Position numbers and translations under genes: made by a program. From Megaustenia siamemsis (taxonomy: Eukaryota > Mollusca > Gastropoda > Stylommatophora > Ariophantidae), in NCBI GenBank assembly GCA_032433765.1, contig JAVIAB010000160.1, positions 32,825,852 through 32,889,851 on the forward strand: a stretch of 64,000 nt of DNA, given 5' to 3'. Shown piece after piece: positions 1-9,984 of the stretch. Below the pieces are notes generated by a model. That model did not search any database. It worked only from the letters and a program-made list of their open reading frames with translations, and was not told the DNA's origin. Position 1 is the stretch's first letter. Each line of letters opens with the position of its first letter.

Positions 1-577
1 GCTCGTTGATCATCTCTACCTCTGATGGGTTGGATAACTTGCATATATAGTCCATGAATGTAATAAACAGTAGGGGGGATAGTTAGGTACGCACCCAAGT
101 ATTACACCTGATCTAACGAAGTGGCCTGTGTAGCCTGCTGCTGTTCTGAACCTGCAGTTGCTGTTGATGTAGAGACTTTTAATAAGGTTGGTTAGATGTT
201 GGCTTACTCCGTATGTTGTTAGTATCTCCCACAGTTGTTCTCTGTTAGATGTTGGCTTACTCCGTATGTTCTTAGTATCTCCCACGTTTGTTCTCTATTT
301 ACTCTGTCCAATGCTTTTTCTGGTTAATGAAGCTATGTATAAATCTTGATCGTGTTCTGTCTTTTTTTTCTGCAAGCTTTTTTAATGTGAATAGTGCGTC
401 GGTACATCCTCTGTTTTTTCGGAACCACATTTGAGAATCGCTTAACTGTAGTTCTATTATTGGTCTCAGCATTTTTTCCACGATTTTGGCGTATAGCTTT
501 CCTACACGGCTGAGAAGAACAACAACATTCCAACATTCTTTGAAGATGGCAAAATTAATAGACAGGTAATGCAACAA
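1..577 (-). pseudogene. RTE-like reverse transcriptase relic (family RF), cut by window edge
   Basis: Non-LTR reverse transcriptase fragment read right to left. The upstream part (577 to 299) contains VGKLYAKIVEKMLRPIIE followed by an FRKNRGCTDALFTLK block, which matches the RT finger region (KxYxKIxxxRL...GFRxxRGxxDxIFxL). A second frame (285 to 16) has the block after RT motif A, NREQLWEILTTYGVSQHLT, and a decayed version of the VRSGVRQGC motif (VRSGVILGC). The DxxKAFD region is damaged, and a frame change plus a 53-bp duplication separate the two parts. It continues beyond position 1, so its 3' end is not seen. The same family recurs at 7.7-8.7 kb. Not functional. Confidence 0.7.
191..296. 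repeat. 53-bp tandem duplication inside the RF relic
   Basis: Two consecutive copies of a 53-bp segment (191-243 and 244-296), each starting GTTAGATGTTGGCTTACTCC and differing at a few bases. The duplication lies within the reverse-transcriptase relic, repeats part of its coding sequence and helps destroy the frame. Confidence 0.85.
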
Positions 578-911
578 GGCAAACTAAATAATGGGACAAC
601 TAGTCCCTATACTTCAGTACAAGACAGCACTTATTGTCACAAGGAAACATCTTATATAGAGTATACTCATTCCTACCCAGCACGATCTGTGACAGCAGTG
701 GCCGCTGACGAATAAACATAAAAGGAAACAAGTCACCACAGAGATGAGATGTTTGAGAATGTTGCTTGGAGTGATGAGAAGAGACAGAATTAGAAATCAT
801 ATAGCAATTGAGAGATTGGGTATTGTATCAATTCTACATTATATACAGAGACAACAAATTAAATGATATGCTCACCGGGAAAGAATGCTAAGATTGTATA
901 TATACTATAAA

Positions 912-983
912 ACATATAAGAGGAATTATGGATTTTAATTCGTTTGGAGTGATACCGGGGCCTTCCATAACCATATAAGAGGA
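912..983 (+). mobile_element. 46-bp 5'-truncated Z retroposon with 13-bp target-site duplication
   Basis: The 13-bp direct repeat CATATAAGAGGAA (912-924 and 971-983) flanks a 46-bp insert at 925-970. The insert matches the 3' end of the Z repeat seen at 26.9, 42.5 and 55.1 kb (core GATTTTAATTCGTTTG...). Extreme 5' truncation with an intact 3' end and a TSD is the signature of target-primed reverse transcription, and it defines the Z 3' terminus. Confidence 0.8.
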
Positions 984-1099
984 AGGGACGGAAAGTGGAA
1001 GGGCCCGTGGTAGACCTCGAGTAAGATTGAGTGACATTTGAGAAAGAATGCAGTAACATTAATTGACAATTTCTGAGGCATTTAGAAAGACTGGAATTA

Positions 1100-1379
1100 G
1101 AACTTTGAATCTAGAGATAAATAATAATAAATGAATATTATTATAGAGGACGATAATCAGCGAATCATTTCAGAGTAGGAGGTATGTTTACTAACTTTAG
1201 TTAGCCGAGTTGGCCGTGTTCCCTAGCGTTCATTTTTTTCGTGGCAAGGTTCTGTGCCAAGGAGTACGGGCTCGATCCTGCTTCGGACCATATATTGTTG
1301 TTTGTTTTTTTTTCTGTTGATTATTTGTAAATTTTTCCTAGTGCTGTAAACATACCTCTTCCTCCGAACTTTGAATCTA
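1100..1379. mobile_element. S3: SINE-like insertion with 14-bp target-site duplication
   Basis: GAACTTTGAATCTA is repeated exactly at 1100-1113 and 1366-1379, flanking a 252-bp insert (1114-1365) in the RTE relic. The insert has a tRNA-like core on the plus strand at about 1201-1300: a box-A-like TTAGCCGAGTTGG and a box-B-like GGCTCGATCC about 70 bases on. It also carries a 13-bp inverted repeat, GAGGTATGTTTAC at 1179-1191 and its complement at 1346-1358, so it could fold as a hairpin. AT-rich trinucleotide runs near 1120 could be a tail if the element is read on the minus strand. Best reading: a tRNA-derived SINE of uncertain orientation; a MITE is the alternative. Confidence 0.65.
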
Positions 1380-1415
1380 CCTCGACACCAGAAGGGATAT
1401 AAGAGAAGTTGTATA

Positions 1416-1968
1416 GAGGGAGAGAGAGAGAAAAGAGAGGGAGAGAGAAAGAGAGATTAAGTTAGAGGGAGAGATTCAGGGAGAGAGAGTGAGGGAAGGA
1501 GAGAGAGTGAGGGAGAGAGCTGGGAGAGAGGGGAAGAAAGAGGTAGAGGGAGAGAGAGGTAGAGAGAAAGGAGAGAGAGGAGGAACATAGAGAGGGAGGG
1601 AGATAGAATGAGAGAGAGAGAAAAGAAAGAGGAGAGAGTGTGAGGGAGAGAGAGAAGAGAGAGAGGGAGATGAGGTAGAGAGAGAGAGGGAGGGAGAAAG
1701 AATGAGAGAGAGGAAAGTGAGAGGAGAGAGGTAACGAGAGAGAGTGTGAGGGAGAGAGAAAAGAAAGAGGGGAAGAGAGAGAGAGAGAGAGGTAAAGAGA
1801 GAAGAAAGAGAGAGAGGGGGAGAAAGAGAGGGAGAGTAAGAAAGAAGAGAGAAAGAGAGAGAGGGAGAGGGGAGGAAAGGGATGGAGGAAGAGAGAGAGG
1901 GAGAGTAAGGGAGAGTGAGAGAGAGAGGAGAACGAGAGAGGCAGGGAGAGAGAGACAAGGAGAGAGAC
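1416..1968. repeat. Polypurine GA-rich tract, about 550 bp
   Basis: Almost pure purine on the plus strand (GAGAGA, GGGAGA, AAAGAGA). It is long enough for H-DNA or triplex formation and for polymerase slippage. Open frames through it, read as SLSLS-type on the minus strand and as RERER-type on the plus strand, are composition artefacts. Confidence 0.9.
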
Positions 1969-2594
1969 ATCATTTCATCTCATTTGACGGCCTTCTCTTT
2001 TCATAAACCTGTATATGCGTACAGGTTTCGCTTGTTATTTTGTAATTTAAGAGATACATGCCCTTTAAAAAATAATCACATAATCCTCATGTCATTATAA
2101 CAAGTATTTCCTTTTTGCTTTTAGCCGCAGAATGAACATTTTGCTGATGTCTATAATATTCAATGACCAATCGGCAATTTTCGGGTAATGCGTTTGTTTT
2201 ACTTTTTCCCACAAAAAATATATCTATTGAGTTATTGAGTTATTTGCGGGTCATCATCATTGCACTCCGAACATACTAAGTCCATAGGTGCTCAGATCCC
2301 CTCCTCAGCAATCCCCTCAGTGTCCAGCGACTGACGACTCCAGTTCTATGTCGGTTGATAAGTCTTCTTACACGACCACTAAGTTTCTCATTTCTGGCTG
2401 TGCCCAACTTAACTCCCATTTCCATCATCCGAAGAAGTGACGTATAATATATCTACCACCAATTAATGGATAGATGAACTCAGAAACAATCAATAAGCAT
2501 TTGGAACTGACCTCTTGTCCGCAGCTGACCAGTTTTCTAACCACTGCTCAGTTATTTAAACATAACTTTACAAATTGCATATAACATAGTTTAT
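1969..2594. other. No gene seen
   Basis: AT-rich unique sequence. Around 2250-2460 the minus strand weakly resembles an RTE C-terminus followed by a short GATGATGA stretch, but this is too degraded to call. Confidence 0.4.
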
Positions 2595-2830
2595 GGCACA
2601 TAGTCACATATTTGCTTTGACACATAGTAACATATTTGTTTTGACACACAGGGTAACATATTTGTTTTGACACATAGCAACATATTTGTTTTGACACACA
2701 TAGTAACATATTTGTTTTGACACATAGTAACATATTTGTTTTGACACATAGTAACATATTTGTTTTGACACACAGAGTAACATATTTGTTTTGGCATGTA
2801 ATAACATATTTGTTTGACATATAGTAACTT
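2595..2830. repeat. 24-28-bp minisatellite, about nine copies
   Basis: Tandem copies of a unit based on AACATATTTGTTTTGACACA, length 24-28 bp, with small indels between copies. All three minus frames stay open for 60-130 codons because of the repeats, not because of coding. Confidence 0.9.
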
Positions 2831-3149
2831 ATTGTATTGATACATTTTTTATATTGCAAATTATTTTTTTCACACAGAACGAATGGATCTCTTCTGATAT
2901 TTAGTGATTGTGTGTTCTCGAGACTAATGGAGCTGACATTTTCTAGCACAATTCATGGTTTCAGGATAAAAGGAATAAATCAATGACAATCTTTTAATTG
3001 TTGATGGGATAAACAAATCACACCGCTGGATTTGCTCATCACTGAATTCGTAAAATCTATGGCGGCCGTGTCAGAAACGCCGTTCCACGAGACAGGAAGA
3101 AAACGCAATAATCGAAAGTATAAAACAAGCAATATACAACCCAAATCAT
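2831..3149. other. No gene seen
   Basis: AT-rich at first, then a more GC-rich patch with several CpGs around 3055-3105. No feature recognised. Confidence 0.4.
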
Positions 3150-4125
3150 AGCTTAGCTTAGCTTAGTTTAGCTAGGTTTAGCTTGGTGTAATTTAGCTTA
3201 GTTTAGTTTAGCTTAGTTTAGCTTAGTTTAGCTTGGGTTAGTTTAGCTTAGTTTAGTTTAGCTTAGTTTAGCTTGGGTTAGTTTAGCTTAATTTAGTTTA
3301 GCTTGGTGTAATTTAGCTTAGTTTAGCTTAGCTTAGTTTAGTTTAGCTTAAGTTTAGCTTGGTGTAATTTAGCTTATTTTAGTTTAGCTTAGGTTTAGCT
3401 TGGTGTAATTTAGCTTAACTTAGTTTAGTTTAGTTTAGCTTGGGTTAATTTAGCTTAGTTTAGTTTAGCTTAGTTTAGCTTGGGTTAGTTTAGATTAGTT
3501 TAGTTTAGCTTGGGTTAGTTTAGCTTGGGTTAGTTTAGCTTGGGTTAGTTTAGCTTAGTTTAGCTTGTGTTATTTAGCTTAGCTTAGTTTAGCTTAGTTT
3601 AGCTTGGGTTAGTTTAGCTTAGTTTAGCTTAGTTTAGTTTAGCTTAGTTTAGCTTAGTTTAGATTAGCTTAGTTTAGCTTGGGTTAGTTTAGCTTAGTTT
3701 AGCTTGGGCTAGTTTAGCTTAGTTTGACTTGGGTTATTTAGCTTAGTTTAGTTTAGCTTGGGTCATTTAGCTTAGTTAAGCTTATCATTGTTTGGTCATG
3801 TAATGAGAAGAGAACAGCTGGAATATATTGTAACAATTGAGGGACGAAGTGATATAGGGAAGCAAAGAGAAAAATATACCAGACAGCTTAAGAGAATGGC
3901 TTGGCAGAAGGTCAACAACAGAAATGATAAATAACTGTCGAGATCGAAAGTTGTGGAGAGCATCTACGCCAGCAAGCCCGGTACTTGATGATGATGATGA
4001 GTTCAGCTTAGCTTACTTTGGGCTTAGTTTAGTTTAGCTTAGTTTGAAATACGTTTGGCTTAGTTTAATTTAGCTTAGTTCGGCTAAGCTTAGCTTAGTT
4101 TAGTTTAGCTTAGCTTAGATTAGTT
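3150..4125. repeat. TTAGC/TTTAG-based minisatellite split by an RTE insertion
   Basis: Irregular array of five-base words (TTAGC, TTTAG, TTGGG) combining into longer units such as AGCTTAGTTTAGCTTGGGTT. It runs from about 3150 to 3784, is interrupted by an RB retrotransposon fragment (3785-3999), and resumes from 4000 to about 4125. Confidence 0.9.
3774..4010 (+). mobile_element. 5'-truncated RTE (family RB) inserted in the minisatellite
   Basis: The 215-bp insert at 3785-3999 matches the RB C-terminal coding end and tail seen intact at 56.9-57.2 kb (FGHVMRREQLEYIVT..., then the R-DRKLWR block). It ends in a short (GAT)n tail. The flanks AGTTAAGCTTA (3774-3784) and AGTTCAGCTTA (4000-4010) differ at one base and are the likely TSD. 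Several small deletions break the frame. Confidence 0.8.
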
Positions 4126-4183
4126 TGGTCCACGGATTATCCACATTGAACATCTGGTCCATAAAGTGATCCTATCACCTCAG

Positions 4184-4455
4184 CATATCCCGAAGTGTTA
4201 TACGACTGGAAGATACTCGACTTCCCCTGTTCCACATGTCTCAACTGTGGCTGCACTAAGTTAGACTTTAACTCACCATACACTAGAAAGGGAAAAATTT
4301 ACAAGACTCATTACGATGTCATAATCGCTTCCGACGGAGACATACTACTCTGCAATTCCAATTTCAGAAAACCACTTCTCGAGCGGGCAGCTCTAATTAA
4401 AACCACAGCTCCCTGGGCTGGAACTATTTCTGTCATCTATTTAATGTTTACATAG
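4184..4455 (+). CDS. Possible internal or last exon, unknown Cys-containing protein (weak)
   Basis: An open frame with normal-looking amino-acid use, not a repeat. It contains CSTCLNCGC near the start, then KGKIYKTHYDVIIASDGD, and ends at a stop at 4453-4455. No plausible ATG opens it. A CT-rich stretch ending in AG at 4182-4183 could be a 3' splice site, so it is annotated as a candidate terminal exon. It has no homologue that I recognise, and about 90 codons open by chance is quite possible. No confirmed partner exon was found; the next candidate on the same strand is at 5466. Confidence 0.22.
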
Positions 4456-4629
4456 ACCGCTGAAACATGTATGCCCTCTGCAACATTAATTTTTATTCAT
4501 TGAAGGTATTGTTTTGAAGTAAACATTCGCGAAAACCGTCTAGCTGTGCAAATCTTCTGAAGGGGAAAAATATATTGGAGTGCATCCTTAACATACTCAT
4601 ATCTTAACGTACATAGCATTTTCAGAAAA

Positions 4630-4935
4630 AAAAATGGTAAAGGTAAAGTACGAGAATTGAATCTGCGCCTTAGCACGCGAGTTTTTACCTATATGTACGT
4701 GGTGGCCGCCTATCCAGAAGTGTTAGGAGACTTCTGGACAGTGTCACTTCAAGCATAGAAACTCACGATGCGAGCCGGCATTCCTCACCTTCCCAGAGTA
4801 CTACCCTGGTACCTATTTCTACAAGATGCTGGGTCGACAGGATGGGTATTTTTTTTTCGCAACCACGAGTACAACTCACACCGTCTGCAGCGGGAATCGA
4901 ACACGGGTTGTCCAAACTTCGCTATCTGACACAAA
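4630..4935 (-). mobile_element. S2: tRNA-headed SINE
   Basis: Read right to left. The head at about 4935-4870 has a box-B-like GTTCGATTCCC within a tRNA-like segment. Next comes a conserved-looking central block (TACCCATCCTGTCGACCCAG ... AGAAATAGGTACC). The 3' end is TCTCGTACTTTACCTTTACC followed by T-rich sequence. The last bases (GTACTTTACNTTT) resemble the 3' end of S1, suggesting a shared LINE partner. No clear TSD was found. Confidence 0.6.
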
Positions 4936-5465
4936 CACGTTCATTTACATAAACATGAACTAAATTATCATAATCTGCCTCATGCTTACAGCCTTGATCC
5001 GTCAAGAACCAAACAAACCAATAGCCAGACATCTTTTGTTTTCATTTTTCTCTCATGAAAATGATAAACTGAAGCTGTACTTTCATTAACTTTTAGAACA
5101 ACATGAACGTGTGTGAGAAGATGAAATATAACTTATCTTAACGACAAAGAAGACGTGAACTCCAATTCCAAATTGAAGAAATATAATGCATAGAATATTT
5201 ATTACCTACCAACAGCTACATTAGTGTAAATATTGAAATCTGACCAAAACTGTCAATAATGGAAGATCAAATACAAGAATTCATACATTATGTATATGTG
5301 ACATTATTCTATCTAATGTAATATCAAAGAAAATTTCATATAAAAATGATAGTTTTATTCCCATATCCCGGAAATACAAAATGGTATTTAAAAAACATCT
5401 GAGAAGAAACATCAAGCAATCAATTCATTCAGTATGAGCATGTTATTGTTGGTCCTGCCTGATAG
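4936..5465. other. No gene seen
   Basis: AT-rich sequence with stops in all frames and no repeat structure noticed. Confidence 0.4.
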
Positions 5466-5762
5466 TCGATCTACGAGATCGGAGACTTGATACAAAGCTT
5501 GGATGGGAAAGACTTGTTAGACTGCTTACCTATGAGAGACAATTCTGATTACAAGCAACTGAGATTTTCAGTTATTTCAATGAAAATTAAAAGTTATGGA
5601 AGCAGCCCACCGCTAATATTTGATGAAGACCGCACGGTGCAACGCGTTCCGCTCATAAGCGAACGAAGAAGAACCACAGCTAAAAAGCAATATGCGATAT
5701 CTTCAAGCTCATTTAACACTGCGATGAAGTCAATGCGCTCTGCTTTTGTAATTCATTCCTGA
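5466..5762 (+). CDS. Possible terminal exon, unknown protein (weak)
   Basis: The frame is open from a TAG at 5463 to a TGA at 5760. It reads as a hydrophilic peptide, including LIQSLDGKDLLDCLPMRD and a basic stretch ISERRRTTAKKQ, with a Ser-rich end. The T-rich run before the AG at 5464-5465 could be an acceptor site. There are no known domain or membrane segments and no recognised homologue. It could be the cytoplasmic tail of an unseen gene or chance. Confidence 0.2.
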   Translation, partial: SIYEIGDLIQSLDGKDLLDCLPMRDNSDYKQLRFSVISMKIKSYGSSPPLIFDEDRTVQRVPLISERRRTTAKKQYAISSSSFNTAMKSMRSAFVIHS

Positions 5763-5796
5763 TTCATCACAGTTTTGCTTTTGATATTAAAAGTGC

Positions 5797-5995
5797 CCCA
5801 GTACAACAGTGGCTAGGATTTGGACTTATGAGAACGACGGATTGAACTCCATACCATTGAACTAAACGGCTTCTAGGTTCGCCCAGTTTAAAATATGTAC
5901 CGGATTTCTGGAAACGACAGATGACGCTGGTGTATTTTTACCACATTTTTCAAAATCTTTGAATGATTTAAAAAAAATGATACGTCTAATAGCGC
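5797..5995 (+). mobile_element. Degenerate S1 SINE
   Basis: Diverged relative of S1: CAGTGGCTAGGATTTGGAC, then ACGGCTTCTAGGTTCGCCCA, ATATGTACCGGATTTCTGG and GTGTATTTTTACCACATTTT appear in the same order as the S1 head, body and CCGGAATTTTTC blocks at 10.2 kb. Old copy with no visible TSD. Confidence 0.55.
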
Positions 5996-6216
5996 TATCC
6001 CATTAGTTCGACATTGATGTGACTGGATTCTATCTATGATGTTTTCTCACAAGAAGTACCCAATGTTCTTTAACAGCAGCCTCAGTAGGAACTGAACTAG
6101 ACGAAACGAGTACCAGGCGGTGAATCTTATAGTGATTTCTTGTGTCACACATGTTCGATCTAAGCAATGGTTTCTTTCTGCATTCATCAACATTTTTCAC
6201 TTAGATACCTGTGATT

Positions 6217-6525
6217 GCCTTAGCGATCAATGTGTTCAGATGTCATGGTTGACTTAGCGATCAATGTGTTCAGATGTCATGTTTTACTTAGCGAACAATG
6301 TGTTCAGATGTCATGTTTGACTTAGCGAACAATGTGTTCTGATGTCGTTTTACTTAGCGGTCAATGTGTTCAGATGTCATGTTTTACTTAGCGAACAATG
6401 TGTTCAGATGTCATGTTTTACTTAGCGATCAATGTGCTCAGATGTCATGTTTTACTTAGCGATCAATGTGTTCAGATGTCATGTTTTACTTAGCGAACAA
6501 TGTGTTCAGATGTCATGTTTTACTC
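6217..6525. repeat. About 35-bp minisatellite, nine copies
   Basis: Tandem copies of a unit containing ACTTAGCGATCAATGTGTTC and AGATGTCATGTTTT, with GATC/GAAC/GGTC variants at one site. Confidence 0.9.
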
Positions 6526-7690
6526 AGTTTACTTGACAAGGGAAAACAACTTCACTGCAGTGTTAGCTCCAGCAACTGTTACAGGTAATTATAATTTTCT
6601 TTAGTTCCCTCTTTTGTTTTCTTTCTTTGTTAAGTCACTTGGTTGGTATTTTGGATGATGAATACGATGATGATTAATTTACCAAATACTGATTGTGAAA
6701 CCAGGCTGGACAAATCTTTCAGTGTTCCACATTAAAAATCATTCATTACACGACCTACAATTTACTGTTTTCCGTCGTTTCTTTGTGGATTAGAATTAGA
6801 GCTGGACGTTTTACTTGTTTTTTTTTTTTTATATTTCGCCGGCGTGTCGCTGTAATAATAAATAAATTTGTATAAATTGTTCGACGTTCACATATTAACT
6901 AACGATTGGGGAATTACAAGTCCGTCTGTTACTGTCATTTAGACAAGAAAGCGCACGAATTAGAGACCATTTTGGTCTCAACTTGATAATAGGTCATTTT
7001 GAATTATCTTCGTGTTTATATTTTCTGACTGCGAGTTGTCCCTAGCGAATTAAAGCGAATGATTTACTTGCTTGAACAAAACAATAGACGACGATAATGG
7101 CTCCAGCCACAAATACTAGTAGAAGTTGTAAGAGAAAGGTGTGATCTTTCTGTTACTTTCAAATCGAAGACCACACAAGGGCATACATTCTTGACTCTCC
7201 ATGTCAGACACTCTTTGCTATTAAGTGCCAGACTTTTCACAGAATCCGCTTTCTACTCGTATCTCGCCATACGTTCTAATTCTGGGCGAGTCTCTCAACT
7301 TCTGAGAGAAAGCTGATGTCCGTTGTTGTTGTCTTCTTGATTAGAGACGATATTGTTGGATGTATAACCATTTCTCTTAACTCTGTGCTAGTCTTCAGTT
7401 AATCCCATGATATACGAATTATTTTCCCGAGGCATTTGCTTTCGAATGCATACATTAAAAAAAAATTCTTAAAACATAAAGATCTCAAATGTATAAATAA
7501 TGGTAGAAAATATATTTCATTTGAAAATTCTAAACTTTGTCCTTGTGCTTAGTAATTTTGATTTCCATGTTGATAGATGTTTCTGAAAGATCTTACTGTT
7601 TTTTGTTATTCTGATTTTAATGTCTTTGTCCCCTCTTGATCTATGCAACTTCTGAGATATACGAAGACTATTAGACGATTAGCTAAATAT
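6526..7690. other. No gene seen
   Basis: About 1.2 kb of AT-rich unique-looking sequence. Many stops in all frames; no repeats, TIRs or RNA genes recognised. Confidence 0.4.
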
Positions 7691-7699
7691 AAAGCGCTA

Positions 7700-8690
7700 G
7701 GGTGGACTACTAGCAGAAATAATCTAAGGAGCACGGGAACGGGTATATCCGATTGTTACATTTAATGTTTAATGGAACATGGACTGTGGAAACAGCATCC
7801 CTTGATTGGCAGCTAGGAAAAGTATCACGGTTATGGAAAAATGGGAACAAACAAGAGAACTCACAATATAGAGGCATCTAACTTTGAGCCAGGTAGAAGA
7901 AATGTGTTCCGGGATAATAGAAACAAGATTGAGACAATTTATCTATCTTTCGCTGGCCTGATGTATTGTCTATGCTGGCCTGATGTATTGTCTATATATG
8001 GAAAGTCGTTTCCTGTATAAATGTTACTGTCCCCATCAAGGCCAGCTCGTTGTCGTGGGGATGGAGCTTAACAGTCACCAGGGACTGAAAACCAAGACTG
8101 GCCAGGCCTTCCTACACCCGAGCAAGACCACAGTCTGCTCTAGCAAGTTTAAGTGCTGAAGTCGGAGGCAACCAGCCAAAAGGCGCACTATAACAATCAG
8201 GATGCCACGCACTCACGCCAATGGGAAGTATTGAGACAATTTATAGAACTTCAGTTCACAGAAGAGCATTTGCGCCTGAGAAGAAATAGATTTTGCACCG
8301 ATCATTCTTTATCCTTTGGCAACTCTTAGAAAAGAGCATGGGCGATGATAGGAATCTTATTTGCTCCTTGTATACCAAGAGAACGCATTTCGCAGAGTTT
8401 ATAGAGATTAACAAGTAGCAAACAACAGTAGGAAATAAGTAGCAAATAACAAATCAGTATGGAGTAAGCGAACATCTTATTATGTTATACAAAATTTAAT
8501 GCAGTGATTGTAGAAGTGTGGTTAGAAGAAAGCAAGGAACATCATAATCATTCACTTTAGCGTCCGAAGTAAAACAAGACAGAGATATGTTCTATCAGGG
8601 CGCTTGTTCATCCACAAAATGAAAATAGTAATAATGAACTACTCTGTGCAGACTACCAGTCGTCTGTGAATTAGAAATTTGAAAAAAAAA
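7700..8690 (+). pseudogene. RTE-like reverse transcriptase relic (family RF) split by a T insertion
   Basis: Forward-strand decayed RT. Blocks corresponding to NKQECxNYRGI, NRLRQFI[insert]ELQFTEEHLRLRRNRFCTDHSL, and W-ILTKYGVSEHLI-MLYKI can be traced in changing frames. They follow the order of the RF relic at the left edge of the window. A T element lies inside (7943-8230), flanked by a 14-bp TSD. Stops throughout, so not functional. Confidence 0.6.
7929..8244 (-). mobile_element. T retroposon, copy 1, with 14-bp target-site duplication
   Basis: TTGAGACAATTTAT occurs exactly at 7929-7942 and 8231-8244, flanking a 288-bp insert in the RF relic. The insert consists of a 65-75-bp end block (7943-8026, including a 22-bp internal duplication) and a roughly 205-bp body (8027-8230). 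The same end block in the same orientation is joined to the body in the opposite orientation in copy 2 (35.6 kb). One of the two copies therefore has an inverted body, as expected from twin priming. No tRNA head recognised. Confidence 0.8.
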
Positions 8691-8880
8691 TATGAGAATC
8701 AACACAGAATAAAATGTAACTCATATCAGTAGTGGAAACATGTATAAAACAAGTCTCAGAGACCAAGGATCTAGGACAAAACATTCTCAGAAAAAAGTCT
8801 AATGAATAAATACAATATCATTGGGAGCAGAAAGGCAAATCAAGAATTGGATCAGTTAGCACCTGGTTGACATCACGAGC

Positions 8881-9343
8881 CAGTGACAATCATCACAAAG
8901 AGGCATCCTATTCAATGTTTTATTGGTCCCCATACTATGTTACCAGTGTCAAACCTAGCCACTCAAAATCTAGCCAGTGACAATCATCACAAAGAGGCAT
9001 CCTATACAAAGCTTATTGGTTCCCATTCTATGTTACCAGTGTCAAACCTAGCCACTCAAAATCTAGCCAGTGACAATCATCACAAAGAGGCATCCCATAC
9101 AAAGCTTATTGGTTCCCATTCTATGTTACCAGTGTCAAACTTAGGCACTCAAAACCTAGTCAGTGACAATCATCACAAAGAGGCATCCTATACAAAGCTT
9201 ATTGGTCCCCATTCTGTTACCAGTGTCAAACTTAGGCACTCAAAACCTAGTCAGTGACAATCATCACAAAGAGGCATCCTATACAAAGCTTATTGGTCCC
9301 CATTCTGTTACCAGTGTCAAACTTAGCCACTCAAAACCTAGTC
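8881..9343. repeat. 91-94-bp minisatellite, five copies
   Basis: Copies start at 8881, 8975, 9068, 9161 and 9252 with CAGTGACAATCATCACAAAG. The last unit is cut at about 9343. The last copies share a 2-bp deletion and GGCACTC variants, so amplification was stepwise. The 124-codon frame across it is a repeat artefact. Confidence 0.92.
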
Positions 9344-9984
9344 AGAATAGAAACATCTAGTCACCAAGGAAGAGAGGTGTGAGTAAAGTTGTAGGAGGGA
9401 CAAGAAGAAACACATAAAAAACAACGAGATAATAAGAAAAAGAGTTGGCATTTAGCCAGTTTATAATTTCAGGCACAGATAACAAATACAATTATTTGCT
9501 CATTTGGGGAGAATGTCTAGTGATGACATGCCAAACAAGAAAAGAAACAAAATATAAGATCTACTCGGAAATGTACCAGCAAAATTGGCCAACCAAAGAG
9601 CAAAAGCGAAATATCTTTCTGAAAAAAAGACGTTGTGTTGCATTAAGGAACCCTGCCATACATACGTTAACGTGAATAATCCTAGATTAGCACATAAAAT
9701 AATCGCAGAAATGCAAAAGTAAAGATCACCGTGCTTCATTTCAGCTGTATATTAAACGTCTATAGACACACGTTATTTCCGTCCAAAGATCTCTTAAACC
9801 CCAATTGATCGGAATGGCTATCCGGGATATCTGTCTCTATAATCAGACAGCTCAGATACGTCCAGGTCCGGTCAAATGAGATTTGAATCAAAACAAAGTT
9901 GTAACATTCCTATTAAAATGATTTTTAAACTGCCATTTTTTTTTCTTTTTGGGTGATATAGCTAGGCTCAAGCAGACTGGTCGT
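9344..9984. other. No gene seen
   Basis: Unique AT-rich sequence. Short overlapping frames on both strands near 9445-9740 have no recognisable domain. Confidence 0.4.

Larger units (their letters stand above)
600..1415 (+). pseudogene. RTE-like ORF C-terminal relic, split by two retroposon insertions
   Basis: Decayed C-terminal part of an RTE-type polyprotein. Pieces such as TTEMRCLRMLLGVMRR, a block resembling LHYIQRQQIKWYAHRERM, and EAFRKTGIRTLNL can be read in shifting frames, matching the post-RT region (ExRCLRxxLG...QxxWxGHVxRM). It is interrupted by a 46-bp insertion (925-970) and a 252-bp insertion (1114-1365), both with target-site duplications. It runs out into the GA-rich tract at about 1415. 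Stops and frameshifts make it non-functional. Confidence 0.6.

Noticed and set aside
1476..2006. Arg/Glu-rich and Ser/Leu-rich frames
   Set aside because: Both are readings of the polypurine tract.
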